A stretch of DNA of 64,000 nucleotides from Paenibacillus segetis (GCF_014639155.1 NZ_BMFT01000002.1:310001-374000), one strand, 5' to 3'; positions 8,793-17,525 are shown, counted from the first letter of the stretch. Notes: generated by a model not told the origin, from the letters alone. Translations and numbers: made by a program.

Positions 8793-9551
8793 ATGCATAC
8801 GAAACATAGTTTGATAGAGCAACTTGAACATGCTGAGATCGACAAGAAGGGAACGCTACTTATGCATTCGTCCTTCAAAAGCATTGGAGAGGTCGAGGGG
8901 GGAGCGGATACCGTTCTGGACGCCTTGTCAGAGTATATGCAGGATGGGTTGCTTGTCCTACCCACACATACTTGGTCTTATATTAACGCGGAGAACCCTA
9001 GATTTTATGTAGAAACCTCGCCCTCGTGCATAGGCATTTTGCCTGAATTATTTCGCAAGCGTTCAGGAGTAGTACGTTCTTATCACCCAACTCACTCCGT
9101 AGCAGCTTTGGGTCGGGATGCTGCATCCTTTGTAGAAGGAAATGAACGTTGTGATACACCATGTCACCGGGAATCACCTTGGGGGAAGCTGCTTGATCGC
9201 CAAGCAACTATTATATTAGTAGGAGTAGACTTACGTAGGAATACCTTTATTCATGGCATAGAGGAGTGGTTGGACATTCCAGGCAGATTAACCGATAGTC
9301 ATGAGGAGTTATTTACCGTACTTGGTGATGGTACCGAAATACCCGTGCCATCTAGACGGCATCATGGGTTATCCTGGTCGGAGCACTTTTGGAAGGTGGA
9401 ATCATTGCTTGAGGAGCAAGGGGCGATCCAGAGAAGCCAACTCGGCGATGCTAATGTATGGGTATGTGACACGGTAAAGATGACGGAGATCCTGTCAGAC
9501 ATGCTGCGGAAGAATCCTGATTTATTTTCCGATAATGAACCTTTAGCTTAA
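8793..9551 (+). CDS. AAC(3)-family aminoglycoside N-acetyltransferase
   Basis: A 252-residue protein of the AAC(3) family. The N-terminus LLMHSSFKSIGEVEGGADTVLDAL, the LVLPTHTWSY segment, the RSYHPTHSVAALG catalytic-site motif and the HIEE-like acetyl-CoA region ILVGVDLRRNTFIHGIEEW are all present and in order. Members acetylate the 3-amino group of deoxystreptamine aminoglycosides, although chromosomal homologues such as YokD may have other substrates. ATGGAGGAATTCGC precedes the ATG. The gene is single and divergent from the ABM gene. Family is firm; resistance is inferred. Confidence 0.88.
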   Translation: MHTKHSLIEQLEHAEIDKKGTLLMHSSFKSIGEVEGGADTVLDALSEYMQDGLLVLPTHTWSYINAENPRFYVETSPSCIGILPELFRKRSGVVRSYHPTHSVAALGRDAASFVEGNERCDTPCHRESPWGKLLDRQATIILVGVDLRRNTFIHGIEEWLDIPGRLTDSHEELFTVLGDGTEIPVPSRRHHGLSWSEHFWKVESLLEEQGAIQRSQLGDANVWVCDTVKMTEILSDMLRKNPDLFSDNEPLA

Positions 9552-9620
9552 TTTCTAAGCTGAATGCAATTGCTTGGTGGTGATCCTCAAATAGGTCAGC
9601 CAATATACGCTACGCATATT

Positions 9621-9806
9621 TAAATGGAAATCCTCCAGTTAATTAAAGTAATCAGGCAGTTAAGTCACTCTAACGGGAATAACTCCCGTTAATTTAACAC
9701 AGATTGCTAAAGGAGCTTCATTCTTGCTAAATTAACAGGAGAATTTCCAGTTAGGTAATTTAAAAGTAGGAGTAGTAAGGGATTTAACGGGAGAATTTCC
9801 CGCTAA
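9621..9806 (+). repeat. Left array: four 21-bp quasi-palindromes
   Basis: Four copies of an 8-5-8 quasi-palindrome (arms approximately TAACNGGA and TCCNGTTA around five variable bases) start at 9621, 9671, 9733 and 9785, giving spacings of 50, 62 and 52 bp. The copy at 9671 has perfectly complementary arms (TAACGGGA/TCCCGTTA). The others have one or a few mismatches. Sequence between copies is A+T-rich and unlike from gap to gap. The array ends 47 bases beyond the 3' end of the nuclease gene. The same four-copy layout recurs at 10686-10871. Confidence 0.9.
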
Positions 9807-9853
9807 TCAGGTTAGGCTTAAAGGTAGGCAATATGTAGACTAATCAAGTTATG

Positions 9854-10540
9854 CTAATCAAGATATTGCAGGATGTCGTGTGTTAATTCGTATTGGACGA
9901 TTCGCTTACCTTTACCACGCGGCGAAGGCAGTAGCCATCCTTTTTCGCATAACCTCTTCAGCATAAGGACTGCAGTTTTGTGGTCGATGCAGAAGTGATC
10001 CTCTACATCTTTTGGCCTAATGCATCTTGCTAACTGGAGAGCTAGTCGGATGATTTCTTTCTCAGCTAGAATTGCCCGAGATATAGGGGGAGTTGCTGGT
10101 TGATATCTGCTTAATATCATACGAAGTAGTGTGATGCACAGATCAGGTTGCTGCTCCACATCATCATAAGCGAAGGAAATGACGTTATATCCCATGGCAT
10201 GGAGGAACGTCTCACGGTTCAGTTCATTGCAATATTTATGACGGTCCATATCTCTTACATGCGTAGAATATCCCTTAATTTCAATAATAAGCTTCACATA
10301 TCCCGGTATCCAAGCTAAGTCAGCAAAGTATGACCTACCTCGCCAGTCGAGAACTTCGTACTCAGGATGAAGATCTTGAAAATTGCCACGAAGTGGCCAC
10401 CAAACATTACGTAGAAATAAGGATTCAGCATGGCGGTGACCTTGCTCCAGTCTTCTGCGACGCTCCCCTGTTCGATTAGCTAGATGTTTCTGCATAAACG
10501 AGTTATGTATCTCTTCAAAAGCTACAAAACTCCCACTCAT
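9854..10540 (-). CDS. DUF559-like PD-(D/E)XK nuclease with C-terminal winged helix
   Basis: A 228-residue protein with two parts. Residues 35-140 match the DUF559/VSR-like nuclease fold: Glu39 in the first helix (RHAESLFLRNVW), Asp74 (SYFADLAWI), the E-x-K pair Glu87/Lys89 (LIIEIKGYSTH), then D99-R100 and the helix/strand LHAMGYNVISFAYDDV. Residues about 155-220 look like a winged helix-turn-helix (KDVEDHFCIDHKTAVLMLKRL, then a basic wing SPRGKGKR). No methylase or other restriction gene is nearby. GGAGGGGGAG sets the ATG at 10540; an upstream extension in the open frame is rejected. It lies between two matched palindrome arrays. Cleavage activity and array binding are inference. Confidence 0.8.
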   Translation of the reverse strand: MSGSFVAFEEIHNSFMQKHLANRTGERRRRLEQGHRHAESLFLRNVWWPLRGNFQDLHPEYEVLDWRGRSYFADLAWIPGYVKLIIEIKGYSTHVRDMDRHKYCNELNRETFLHAMGYNVISFAYDDVEQQPDLCITLLRMILSRYQPATPPISRAILAEKEIIRLALQLARCIRPKDVEDHFCIDHKTAVLMLKRLCEKGWLLPSPRGKGKRIVQYELTHDILQYLD

Positions 10541-10576
10541 TTGTTCTCCCCCTCCTAATATGCGCCTAAAAACACA

Positions 10577-10615
10577 AAACGTCCCGTCCACTCCATGGAG
10601 TGATAACGGGACGTT
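10577..10615 (-). promoter_or_regulatory. Strong hairpin in the leader of the nuclease gene (possible attenuator)
   Basis: Read on the minus strand, AACGTCCCGT and ACGGGACGTT form a 10-bp outer stem enclosing a second self-complementary stretch CACTCC/GGAGTG. It is followed by TTTTGTGTTTTT, then the gene's ribosome binding site. The position between a promoter and the gene suggests a leader terminator or attenuator. No upstream minus-strand gene needs terminating here. Confidence 0.6.
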
Positions 10616-10632
10616 CTTCGTCTCTGGTTCCT

Positions 10633-10661
10633 ATTATAGGATATGCGCTTATTTATGACTA
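10633..10661 (-). promoter_or_regulatory. Candidate promoter of the nuclease gene
   Basis: On the minus strand TAGTCA (10661-10656) and a perfect TATAAT (10638-10633) are separated by 17 bases. Transcription would start at about 10626 and run through the hairpin at 10577-10615. Confidence 0.5.
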
Positions 10662-10685
10662 GCCACTAGTTCGAATGTAGTAAAT

Positions 10686-10871
10686 TAACTGGAATTTCGC
10701 CATGTAAATTGAATATATCATTCTGCGTAAGAACTTAACTGGAATTTCTCCATCTAATTTGAAGCTTCAAACTAAAATGAATGGTAATTAGCTGAATTAA
10801 CAGGAGAAATTCCAGCTATACAAGGAAAATAGTGGGTAGCCAGACAAATTAGCGGGAGTTTTTCCTGTTAA
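10686..10871 (+). repeat. Right array: four 21-bp quasi-palindromes, same spacing as the left array
   Basis: Copies of the same 8-5-8 element start at 10686, 10736, 10798 and 10850 (spacings 50, 62, 52 bp), in the same orientation and order as the left array and exactly 1065 bp from it. The third copies agree at almost every position (ATTAACAGGAGAA then TTCCAG), while most spacer sequence has diverged beyond recognition. The remaining bases to 11090 are A+T-rich leader sequence of the peptidase gene with no other feature that I recognise. Confidence 0.9.
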
Positions 10872-11090
10872 AGTGAGTTGTTGAGTTTGAAACAGCTAGC
10901 GCCACAAAAAGCTTGGGCACTCCGAGAGCGTTTTCAAGGAAAATAAGAGATTGCAGAATAAAATAGAGAAAACATGGTATTTTCTTATCTTTTCTCCTGA
11001 ATATACGAAAATATTGATTGATATCGGTGAATTATGCTGATATATTTCTATTTGTGACAAAATTACAAACACATTGGAGGAGACAAGTAA

Positions 11091-13238
11091 TTGAAAAAAA
11101 AGGTTACATTTGTGGTGGTCATTATCGCCATACTCATCGCAGGATATGTTCTCGTATCGAAGTTTGGATCTGGATCTAAGGAGGAAGCTTCGTCTAAGGA
11201 GCAATGGAGTACCTCAAAGTATTTGGAGAAGGTAGACACGAATTATTCTTTAGAACTGACGAAGAAGCTGACGACTTTTAAATCTAACGAGAAACTAGGG
11301 TACAGACCAAGCGGTTCCAAGGCAGAGTTTGCTGCGGGTGAGATGCTTGCCAGTGAGTTTAAGAAGATTGGATTAAAGAATGTAACCAAGGATGAAATTA
11401 AGGTAGATGGCTGGGAGTTTGAAAAAGCTGATCTAACTTATGTAGATAAAGATAATAAGAGTCATGAATTAGTGCTAGGTGGATATCAGGTTAACTTTGT
11501 AACGGATGGCCCGGAGACATTCGAAGTTATTTATGCCGGGAAAGGTACAAAGCAAGAACTGGCTAACCTAGATGTAAAGGGAAAGTTAGTCTTAATTGAT
11601 ATCAATCAGAGGGATGAGTGGTGGATTAACTACCCTGCTTATCAAGCTTCATTAAAAGGTGCAAAAGCTGTATTGGCTGCGCAACAAGGTGGCTATGGAG
11701 AGATTGATCCAGAGGCATTGAATGCCCAGGATATATGCGGGCCTGATGATGCTCCGGCGTTCTCTATTTCCAGAAAAGATGCAGATGCCATGATCGCACT
11801 GATGAAGGAGACGGGTCAACAGACGTTGAAAGTCACCTTCGATGCGAAGTCGGTCGTTGAGAAGGATGTGAAATCCTACAATATTTTTGGCGAAATCCCG
11901 GGTAAGGATAAAGATTCCATCATTCTGCTCAGCGCGCATTATGATGCTTATTTCGATGGATTCCAAGATGACTCCTCCGCAATTGGCTTATTGGCCGGCG
12001 TTGCCAAAGGGTTGATAGACAGTGGATTTCAGCCGGAGAAGACCATTGTATTCGTTGCGCAGGCAGCTGAGGAATGGGGAATTTCCAATACTAGATACGA
12101 CTGGTCAACGGGAGCGTATAATCAACTGTTCAAGGCTCGTCCGGAATGGCAGGATAAAGCGGTAGCAAATATCAACTTTGAATTGCCAGCTTTTGAGCAT
12201 ACCTCTGCCGATGAAATCAGATCCGTGTATGAATTAGATCAGTTCTTAACTGAATTTGCCAAAGGGGTACCTGCGGTTGAGGGCGTGTATAAAGACGGAA
12301 TTAGTGTCGTTTCTCCTTTGCGTACGTGGTCAGACGACTTCTCGTACTCATTGGGTGGAATTCCTTCACTCCGTAATGATTTTCAAGATTCTGATTTCAT
12401 GAAGACGCACTATCATTCCCAGTTTGATAATGAATCAACTTATAACGAGAAGGCATTCCGGTTCCATCACAATCTATACGGAATGTTAGTTGCGGCTTAT
12501 GATAATACGGCAGTAATGCCGCTAGATTTCACCGAACGTTTTAAAGCAATGAAGGAAACGATCAACTCTGATGCTGATATCGCTGCTGGCACAGATCCCC
12601 AGCCTTTATTAGAAGCGATTGATCGCACGATTGCTACGGCACAGAAAGTGACAGATAAGGTTAACAAGATCAATGCTGACTATAAGGCTGCACTTGTTGC
12701 AGGCGATGATAAGCAAGCGAAAAAGTTACTTGAAGAGAATAAAGAGTTTAATAACAAGCTGCGTGAAATTTACCGTGATGCCCAAGAAAGTCTCGTTAAA
12801 TTAACGTGGGAGGATGTGCAAATTTTCCCTCATGAGCACGCGCAAAATAACCTTGAAGCCATTAACAAATCGCTAGAGTCACTTGAAAAAGGCGATGTGA
12901 AAACAGCTTTGGATAATGATCTGTTCTTGGTAGACAACAACTGGTATGCCTACAGTTTCGATCGTGAAACCTTTGATTTCTTTACGAATCAAGTCTTGGA
13001 TCAACCTGCAGATCGATTGAGCTGGGGACATACAAGGGTTGTTGGACATGAAGATTTATATGACGTTATCAATAGCCTTCAAGAGAAATATGATGCGAAA
13101 GACCCGAAAGTGGATTCCGAAATTGGAGCACTTCGTACAGCGGCAGAGAACCAAAAGAGTTTATTAAAAACAACGATAGAGCAAGAAGTGGCGGCTATCA
13201 CAGCCATTGAAGGAAAGCTGCAAGTCATAGCGGAGTAA
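11091..13238 (+). CDS. Membrane-anchored M28-family metallopeptidase
   Basis: A 715-residue protein with one N-terminal hydrophobic segment (about residues 5-22) and no lipobox cysteine, so probably membrane-anchored and extracellular. A protease-associated (PA) domain lies at about 125-250. The M28 catalytic domain follows (about 260-480) with zinc ligands in SAHYDAYFDG (His283, Asp285), GFQDDSSAIG, the catalytic AAEEWG glutamates and a late histidine in THYHSQFDNE. Residues about 500-715 are a helical, lysine-rich extension. TTG start with GGAGGAGA at 11075. The length exceeds typical M28 aminopeptidases because of this extension. The substrate is unknown. Confidence 0.85.
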   Translation: MKKKVTFVVVIIAILIAGYVLVSKFGSGSKEEASSKEQWSTSKYLEKVDTNYSLELTKKLTTFKSNEKLGYRPSGSKAEFAAGEMLASEFKKIGLKNVTKDEIKVDGWEFEKADLTYVDKDNKSHELVLGGYQVNFVTDGPETFEVIYAGKGTKQELANLDVKGKLVLIDINQRDEWWINYPAYQASLKGAKAVLAAQQGGYGEIDPEALNAQDICGPDDAPAFSISRKDADAMIALMKETGQQTLKVTFDAKSVVEKDVKSYNIFGEIPGKDKDSIILLSAHYDAYFDGFQDDSSAIGLLAGVAKGLIDSGFQPEKTIVFVAQAAEEWGISNTRYDWSTGAYNQLFKARPEWQDKAVANINFELPAFEHTSADEIRSVYELDQFLTEFAKGVPAVEGVYKDGISVVSPLRTWSDDFSYSLGGIPSLRNDFQDSDFMKTHYHSQFDNESTYNEKAFRFHHNLYGMLVAAYDNTAVMPLDFTERFKAMKETINSDADIAAGTDPQPLLEAIDRTIATAQKVTDKVNKINADYKAALVAGDDKQAKKLLEENKEFNNKLREIYRDAQESLVKLTWEDVQIFPHEHAQNNLEAINKSLESLEKGDVKTALDNDLFLVDNNWYAYSFDRETFDFFTNQVLDQPADRLSWGHTRVVGHEDLYDVINSLQEKYDAKDPKVDSEIGALRTAAENQKSLLKTTIEQEVAAITAIEGKLQVIAE

Positions 13239-13247
13239 GCGGAAATA

Positions 13248-13300
13248 GAACCCCAGGATATGGGCACTTGAAAGTGTGCCGGTATTCTGGGGTTCTTATT
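13248..13300 (+). terminator. Terminator after the M28 peptidase gene
   Basis: GAACCCCAG at 13248 pairs with CTGGGGTTC ending at 13295 around further complementary inner arms (GGCAC/GTGCC), followed by a T-rich tail. Confidence 0.85.
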
Positions 13301-13469
13301 TGTTTGCATCCATATATTATGGCTAGGTGACGGGATCTACAAATAATGTAAATTAATGTACCATGTGCTTCTATAGAACTATCCGTTATGATATAGAGTA
13401 ATATAAAAATACTAGTTATATTCTATGTCCTTAATAGAAGAATAGCATGAAGGGAAAAGGGGGTTACGT

Positions 13470-14138
13470 ATGAATATATTAATTATTGAAGACGATCCTA
13501 GCATCCAAATGCTGCTTAAATTAAGTCTAGAGGTCGAGGGATATCAGCCGAAGGCTGTCGGTACTGTAGCCGAGGGATTGCTTGAGCTTGAAGCCGGACT
13601 GACCCATCTGATATTACTTGATCTAATGTTGCCTGACCGTTCTGGATTCGAGCTACTTCAGTTACTACAGCAACAGTATAAGACGATTCCAGTTATTGTA
13701 CTTACCGCTAAGAATGAAATGAATGACAAAATACTAGGCTTTCAACTGGGGGCAGATGATTACCTAACGAAGCCCTTTGAGACTAGGGAATTAATCGAAC
13801 GCATTAAGGCTGTGATGCGGCGGATGAAGGTAACAACCTCGCCACCCGATATCATCAGGATCGGAATTGTTGAAATTGACAAGAATGAGCGTTCTTGTAA
13901 AATAGCCGGTCAACAGCTCAAAATGACAAGTAAAGAGTTTGATTTCATGTGGTTATTATGTACCAATCCTAAAAAGGTATTTACCCGTGAAGATCTGCTC
14001 GACCAAGTCTGGGGATATGATTATTATGGGCATACGCGCTCTGTGGATATGATGGTAAATCGCCTGCGGGAGAAAATGAAACCCCATGAGCATCTTGTCG
14101 CTACCGTTCATGGAACAGGCTATAAGCTGGAGGTATAG
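13470..14138 (+). CDS. OmpR-family response regulator
   Basis: A 222-residue regulator with a receiver domain (residues 1-115; acidic pocket Glu7-Asp8-Asp9, phospho-acceptor Asp51 in LILLDLMLP, conserved lysine in YLTKPF). A winged-helix output domain follows (about 125-220) with the typical RSVDMMVNRLREKM recognition helix and a HGTGYKLEV end. It directly precedes a sensor kinase gene (three-base gap) and heads a row of same-strand genes encoding a membrane protein and an ABC importer. I infer that it controls that importer. AAAGGGGG precedes the start. Confidence 0.9.
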   Translation: MNILIIEDDPSIQMLLKLSLEVEGYQPKAVGTVAEGLLELEAGLTHLILLDLMLPDRSGFELLQLLQQQYKTIPVIVLTAKNEMNDKILGFQLGADDYLTKPFETRELIERIKAVMRRMKVTTSPPDIIRIGIVEIDKNERSCKIAGQQLKMTSKEFDFMWLLCTNPKKVFTREDLLDQVWGYDYYGHTRSVDMMVNRLREKMKPHEHLVATVHGTGYKLEV

Positions 14139-14141
14139 AGT

Positions 14142-15557
14142 ATGGGGCTGCGTAATAAAATGTTCATTCAGCATGCCGTTACCATTGTCATGCTACTAAC
14201 GGCGATGTATTTTATCGTCAATTATACGCTCAATAAGAGCATGATCGAACGCGATACCCAGACCTTAAGTCAGTACTCTGCATTACACCGTATTGAGGCG
14301 TTGAAGATTGTTAGTGATCAGAAAATTAACATAGATCAATTGTTTTCAGGTAAGTACGCCCCATTTATTGCCTCACATCTTGCTTCCAATAGTAACTTCC
14401 AAGTGCAACTGTTCGCGTTAGATGAGACCATTGTCGGCAGTAGCAGTGATAAGGAAAATTTACTCAAACGCAACGATATTAAGACAGCGCTTACAGGAAA
14501 GACAACTACCGTTATTACAGCAGGAGAAGGGACGCAATATTTAATATATTCGGTACCTTTCTGGTATGAGGAGAAGATGGTAGGGGGATTTCGTTATTTG
14601 CTAGACCTTCATGAGAATATAGAGACGCTGCATCAGATGCGCTCGTGGTTCATCGGGGCAGCACTTGGCTGTTTAATCTTTTCACTTCTTGCAAGCTACT
14701 CTTTCTCATCCTTTTTGATGAGGCCTCTGCATGCACTACAGCAGGCACTTAAGCTTGTGTCTGTTGGTGATTTCAGCAGAAAAATCGGGGTCCATAGTCA
14801 GGATGAAGTGGGTGAATTAGCAAAGGACTTCAACCACATGTCGGATGCTCTTCAACATCATATCGAGATGTTGCATTATGAACAGGGCAAACAGAAAGCT
14901 TTTTATGACAACATTACCCATGAGTTAAAAACACCACTCACATCCATTATCGGGTTTTCGGATTTAATTGCGAGAATGAACCGGATGGAAGATATACAGG
15001 ACTGCAATATCTACATTCGTAAAGAGAGCACACGTCTATTAAATATGGTGGAAGATCTGCTTCAGACGTCACTTAAGGGCGATGAAGCCTGGCGCATTAC
15101 GCTCGAACAGGCCGATTTAGGAGCCATCATTACGGATAGCTTACGCATTCTTCAGCCAACCCTTCAGAAATCAGCGATAGCAACCACGGTGAAGATCTCA
15201 CCTTGTAACGTTTATTTAGATCCAAAGCGCACCCAGCAGGTTCTGTTCAACGTGATTGATAATGCCATCAAACATAGTGAATGCACGCAACTTCATATTG
15301 AACTTATGGAACAAGAAGACTATGGATTAGTTCGGATTATGGATAATGGCAAAGGGATATCTGAGCAGGAGCAACAGACGTTATTTCTGCCTTCAGAGGA
15401 GAAGCAAGATCGTATTATCTCGGATGAATCGCATGGTCTGGGTTTACCTATCTGTAAGCAGTTTATGGAGCTTCAGGGTGGGAGTATCTCTATCCGTAGT
15501 AAAGAGGGCCAAGGGACGGAAGTCCAGCTACAATTTCCTATAAATCAACCCATGTAA
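14142..15557 (+). CDS. Transmembrane sensor histidine kinase
   Basis: A 471-residue kinase with membrane helix 1 (about 8-28), an extracellular sensor region (30-165), membrane helix 2 (168-190), HAMP linker (190-245), dimerisation/phosphoacceptor domain with His260 in DNITHELKTPLTSII, and an ATPase domain with the N box FNVIDNAIKHSE and glycine-rich DNGKGISE and SHGLGLPI motifs. The extracellular region is about 130 residues and of PAS/Cache-like size, so it may bind a ligand or sense the binding proteins of the ABC system downstream. Its ribosome binding site lies in the end of the regulator gene. Confidence 0.9.
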   Translation: MGLRNKMFIQHAVTIVMLLTAMYFIVNYTLNKSMIERDTQTLSQYSALHRIEALKIVSDQKINIDQLFSGKYAPFIASHLASNSNFQVQLFALDETIVGSSSDKENLLKRNDIKTALTGKTTTVITAGEGTQYLIYSVPFWYEEKMVGGFRYLLDLHENIETLHQMRSWFIGAALGCLIFSLLASYSFSSFLMRPLHALQQALKLVSVGDFSRKIGVHSQDEVGELAKDFNHMSDALQHHIEMLHYEQGKQKAFYDNITHELKTPLTSIIGFSDLIARMNRMEDIQDCNIYIRKESTRLLNMVEDLLQTSLKGDEAWRITLEQADLGAIITDSLRILQPTLQKSAIATTVKISPCNVYLDPKRTQQVLFNVIDNAIKHSECTQLHIELMEQEDYGLVRIMDNGKGISEQEQQTLFLPSEEKQDRIISDESHGLGLPICKQFMELQGGSISIRSKEGQGTEVQLQFPINQPM

Positions 15558-15618
15558 GCGCTGTTACAAAAGTGATACAAATCTAAAATTTTTCTGATAT
15601 ATGTGGAGGTTAAAGTAG

Positions 15619-16407
15619 ATGCCAGAGGATAAGAAAGGGCTTTCATGGTTTCGCCTCATCTTGTTACAAGTCATTGTGGGTAGTGTATTAATCGGCATTT
15701 GCGCGTATACCTTTCGCATTCCTGTTGACGTGGTGTATATCGTACCTCCACAGCAGGATCGTCTCGATCGTGTTGCAGGTGTCCCGATGCGCGTGGATAT
15801 CACCTATCCAGGTCTAGGAACCATCTCCATTGAGGATCCGAAGGAATTGCTGAAATTGAAATCTTCATTCTCAGGATTATTAACTTCAGGTACGCAGCGT
15901 GAACGGAAGCAGGTTCCAAGATTACTGCTGACGGGGACAATGGCTTATCTGGATCAAGAGGATATTCCATTTCAGGTTGAGACGAATGCGTTTCAGTTCG
16001 GTCAGGAGTTGGTCAATTCGCTTAATGTGAGCGCTAATATTCGTAAGCTGCAGAGCACACTCATTGATAAGATCTTAACTACATCAACAATTGGAGCTGC
16101 GGTGGAGAACAAGAAAAACGACGTGTTCTCACTTGAAGAAGGTGTTCTTACAGCCCTCTCGCAAAAAGAGAGAAAGATATTAACCTCACAGATTACGGCG
16201 TCTACGCGTATTATTGATTTCAGCCATTTTAATGACTTGCAACAACCGCCAGATGCTCATTTTGTCATTCAACTTACGGGTGACTATAGAGCAAAGAAGC
16301 ACTGGATCCATTTGGATCGATATAATAGCGCTTACATCGTGGTGTACGATCTGCTGGATGAGACGAATCAAAGAGCCTATTTCACATTAAACGATGCCTC
16401 ATATTGA
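15619..16407 (+). CDS. Single-pass membrane protein of unknown function between sensor kinase and ABC importer
   Basis: A 262-residue protein with a short cytoplasmic start, one membrane helix (about 11-31) and a large extracellular part of mixed strand/helix character. I do not recognise catalytic motifs. By position and topology it might belong to the poorly described DUF3919-type proteins seen beside similar transporters, but this is a guess. It lies between a two-component pair and an ABC importer, all on one strand with short gaps, which suggests a role in ligand sensing or as an accessory binding protein. GGAGG at 15604 sets the ATG. Confidence 0.6.
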   Translation: MPEDKKGLSWFRLILLQVIVGSVLIGICAYTFRIPVDVVYIVPPQQDRLDRVAGVPMRVDITYPGLGTISIEDPKELLKLKSSFSGLLTSGTQRERKQVPRLLLTGTMAYLDQEDIPFQVETNAFQFGQELVNSLNVSANIRKLQSTLIDKILTTSTIGAAVENKKNDVFSLEEGVLTALSQKERKILTSQITASTRIIDFSHFNDLQQPPDAHFVIQLTGDYRAKKHWIHLDRYNSAYIVVYDLLDETNQRAYFTLNDASY

Positions 16408-16429
16408 TCATGAAGGGATGGTTTAAGAA

Positions 16430-17467
16430 ATGGCGAGAAATAAAAAAAGCAGTAGCTCAGTCATTATTTTATCGGTCATTGTTGTTGTATTGGTAGCGGG
16501 GTTCTTTATGTACAAATCAGGAGTATTCGGTGGCAAAGAAAAACAGAAAATCACCGTATACTCCATCTTCCAAGAGGAAGAAGCTCGTAAGATACTAGAT
16601 AAATTCAAAGCGGAGACTGGCATTGATTATGATATTTTGCGACTACCAAGTGGTGAAGCCGTATCTCGTGTACAGAACGAGATGGGAAACCCGCAAGCAG
16701 ATTTCCTCATGGGTGGACCAGCGGACTCTCACCAAGTATTAAAAGAGGCAGGTTCACTAGAATCCTATGTTTCACCAAATGCTTCTGATATTCCTGATGG
16801 TTTGAAAGACAAGGATGGATTTTGGACAGGATTCTATCTCAACCCCATTGCAATCGGGGTTAACGAAGAGCGGTGGAAAGAAAAGTACGGTAGCGATCCT
16901 TATCCTGAGACCTTCAAGGACTTACTTGATCCAAAATTCAAAGGTGAGATCGGTATGTCCGATCCAGCAACGTCGGGTACCGCTTATACAGCAGTAGCTT
17001 CTCTAGCCCAAGTATGGGGTGAAGATGAGATGTTGAACTACATCAAGCAGTTGTTGCCTAACTTGAAGGAAAGACCGAAGTCCGGTATTGAGCCGATTCA
17101 AAAGGCTGCCAAAGGCGAGTATACCATTGGAGTGACTTTCTTGGGCGACCAGTTGAAGATTAAATACCAAGGCAATCCGATCGTTAGTGTTGTCCCTGAA
17201 GCCGCTGGATTTGAAGTTGGCGCTTTGTCCATTGTGAAGGGCGGACCAAATACAGAAGCTGCGAAGAAGTTAATGGATTATATGCTTACAAATGAGCCAG
17301 GCCAGTTGTATACACAATCCGCTTACGCGGTGTCCGTCAAAGCATCTGTACCGATCCCAGATGGTGGTATTGATATCAAAACAACAAAGTATAACTCTGC
17401 TTATGATTTGTTAAAAGCGGCTTCCCAACGTAAAGATCTGCAAAGTGCACTGAAGGATTTGAAATAA
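16430..17467 (+). CDS. ABC transporter substrate-binding protein (AEP/iron type), membrane-anchored
   Basis: A 345-residue family-1 extracellular binding protein. The mature part starts ITVYSIFQEEEARKILDKFKAETG and has the family segments GGPADSHQVL, GFWTGFYLNPIAIGVNEERW, DPATSGTAYTAVASLAQ and the late VVPEAAGFEVGALSIVKGGPN. These resemble ferric and 2-aminoethylphosphonate binding proteins. The N-terminal hydrophobic stretch (about 11-28) has no lipobox cysteine, so it may be held by an uncleaved helix. A second paralogue lies at 20431. The exact substrate (phosphonate, iron chelate or phosphorylated organic acid) cannot be read. Confidence 0.82.
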   Translation: MARNKKSSSSVIILSVIVVVLVAGFFMYKSGVFGGKEKQKITVYSIFQEEEARKILDKFKAETGIDYDILRLPSGEAVSRVQNEMGNPQADFLMGGPADSHQVLKEAGSLESYVSPNASDIPDGLKDKDGFWTGFYLNPIAIGVNEERWKEKYGSDPYPETFKDLLDPKFKGEIGMSDPATSGTAYTAVASLAQVWGEDEMLNYIKQLLPNLKERPKSGIEPIQKAAKGEYTIGVTFLGDQLKIKYQGNPIVSVVPEAAGFEVGALSIVKGGPNTEAAKKLMDYMLTNEPGQLYTQSAYAVSVKASVPIPDGGIDIKTTKYNSAYDLLKAASQRKDLQSALKDLK

Positions 17468-17479
17468 AAGAGCCGCTAT

Positions 17480-17525
17480 AGGGGCATGGCAGCCATAACT
17501 AAATGGCCAAATGTTCATGCCCCTT
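17480..17525 (+). terminator. Intercistronic hairpin between binding protein and permease genes
   Basis: AGGGGCATG at 17480 pairs with CATGCCCCT ending at 17524, enclosing a second stem (GGC.GCCAT/ATGGCC). There is only a weak T-tail. It may attenuate transcription or stabilise the upstream message so that more binding protein than permease is made. Confidence 0.6.

Noticed and set aside
8606..8965. N-terminal extension of the ABM-domain gene
   Set aside because: The extra 120 codons run into the divergent AAC(3) gene, have no homology to the ABM fold, and a good start exists at 8605.
9621..10871. CRISPR array reading of the palindrome clusters
   Set aside because: Copies are imperfect, only four per cluster, spacers differ in length in a fixed pattern and no cas gene is present.
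15553..15568. cre-like palindrome TGTAAGCGCTGTTACA at the end of the sensor kinase gene
   Set aside because: Its arms are two bases further apart than in real cre sites and it overlaps coding sequence.
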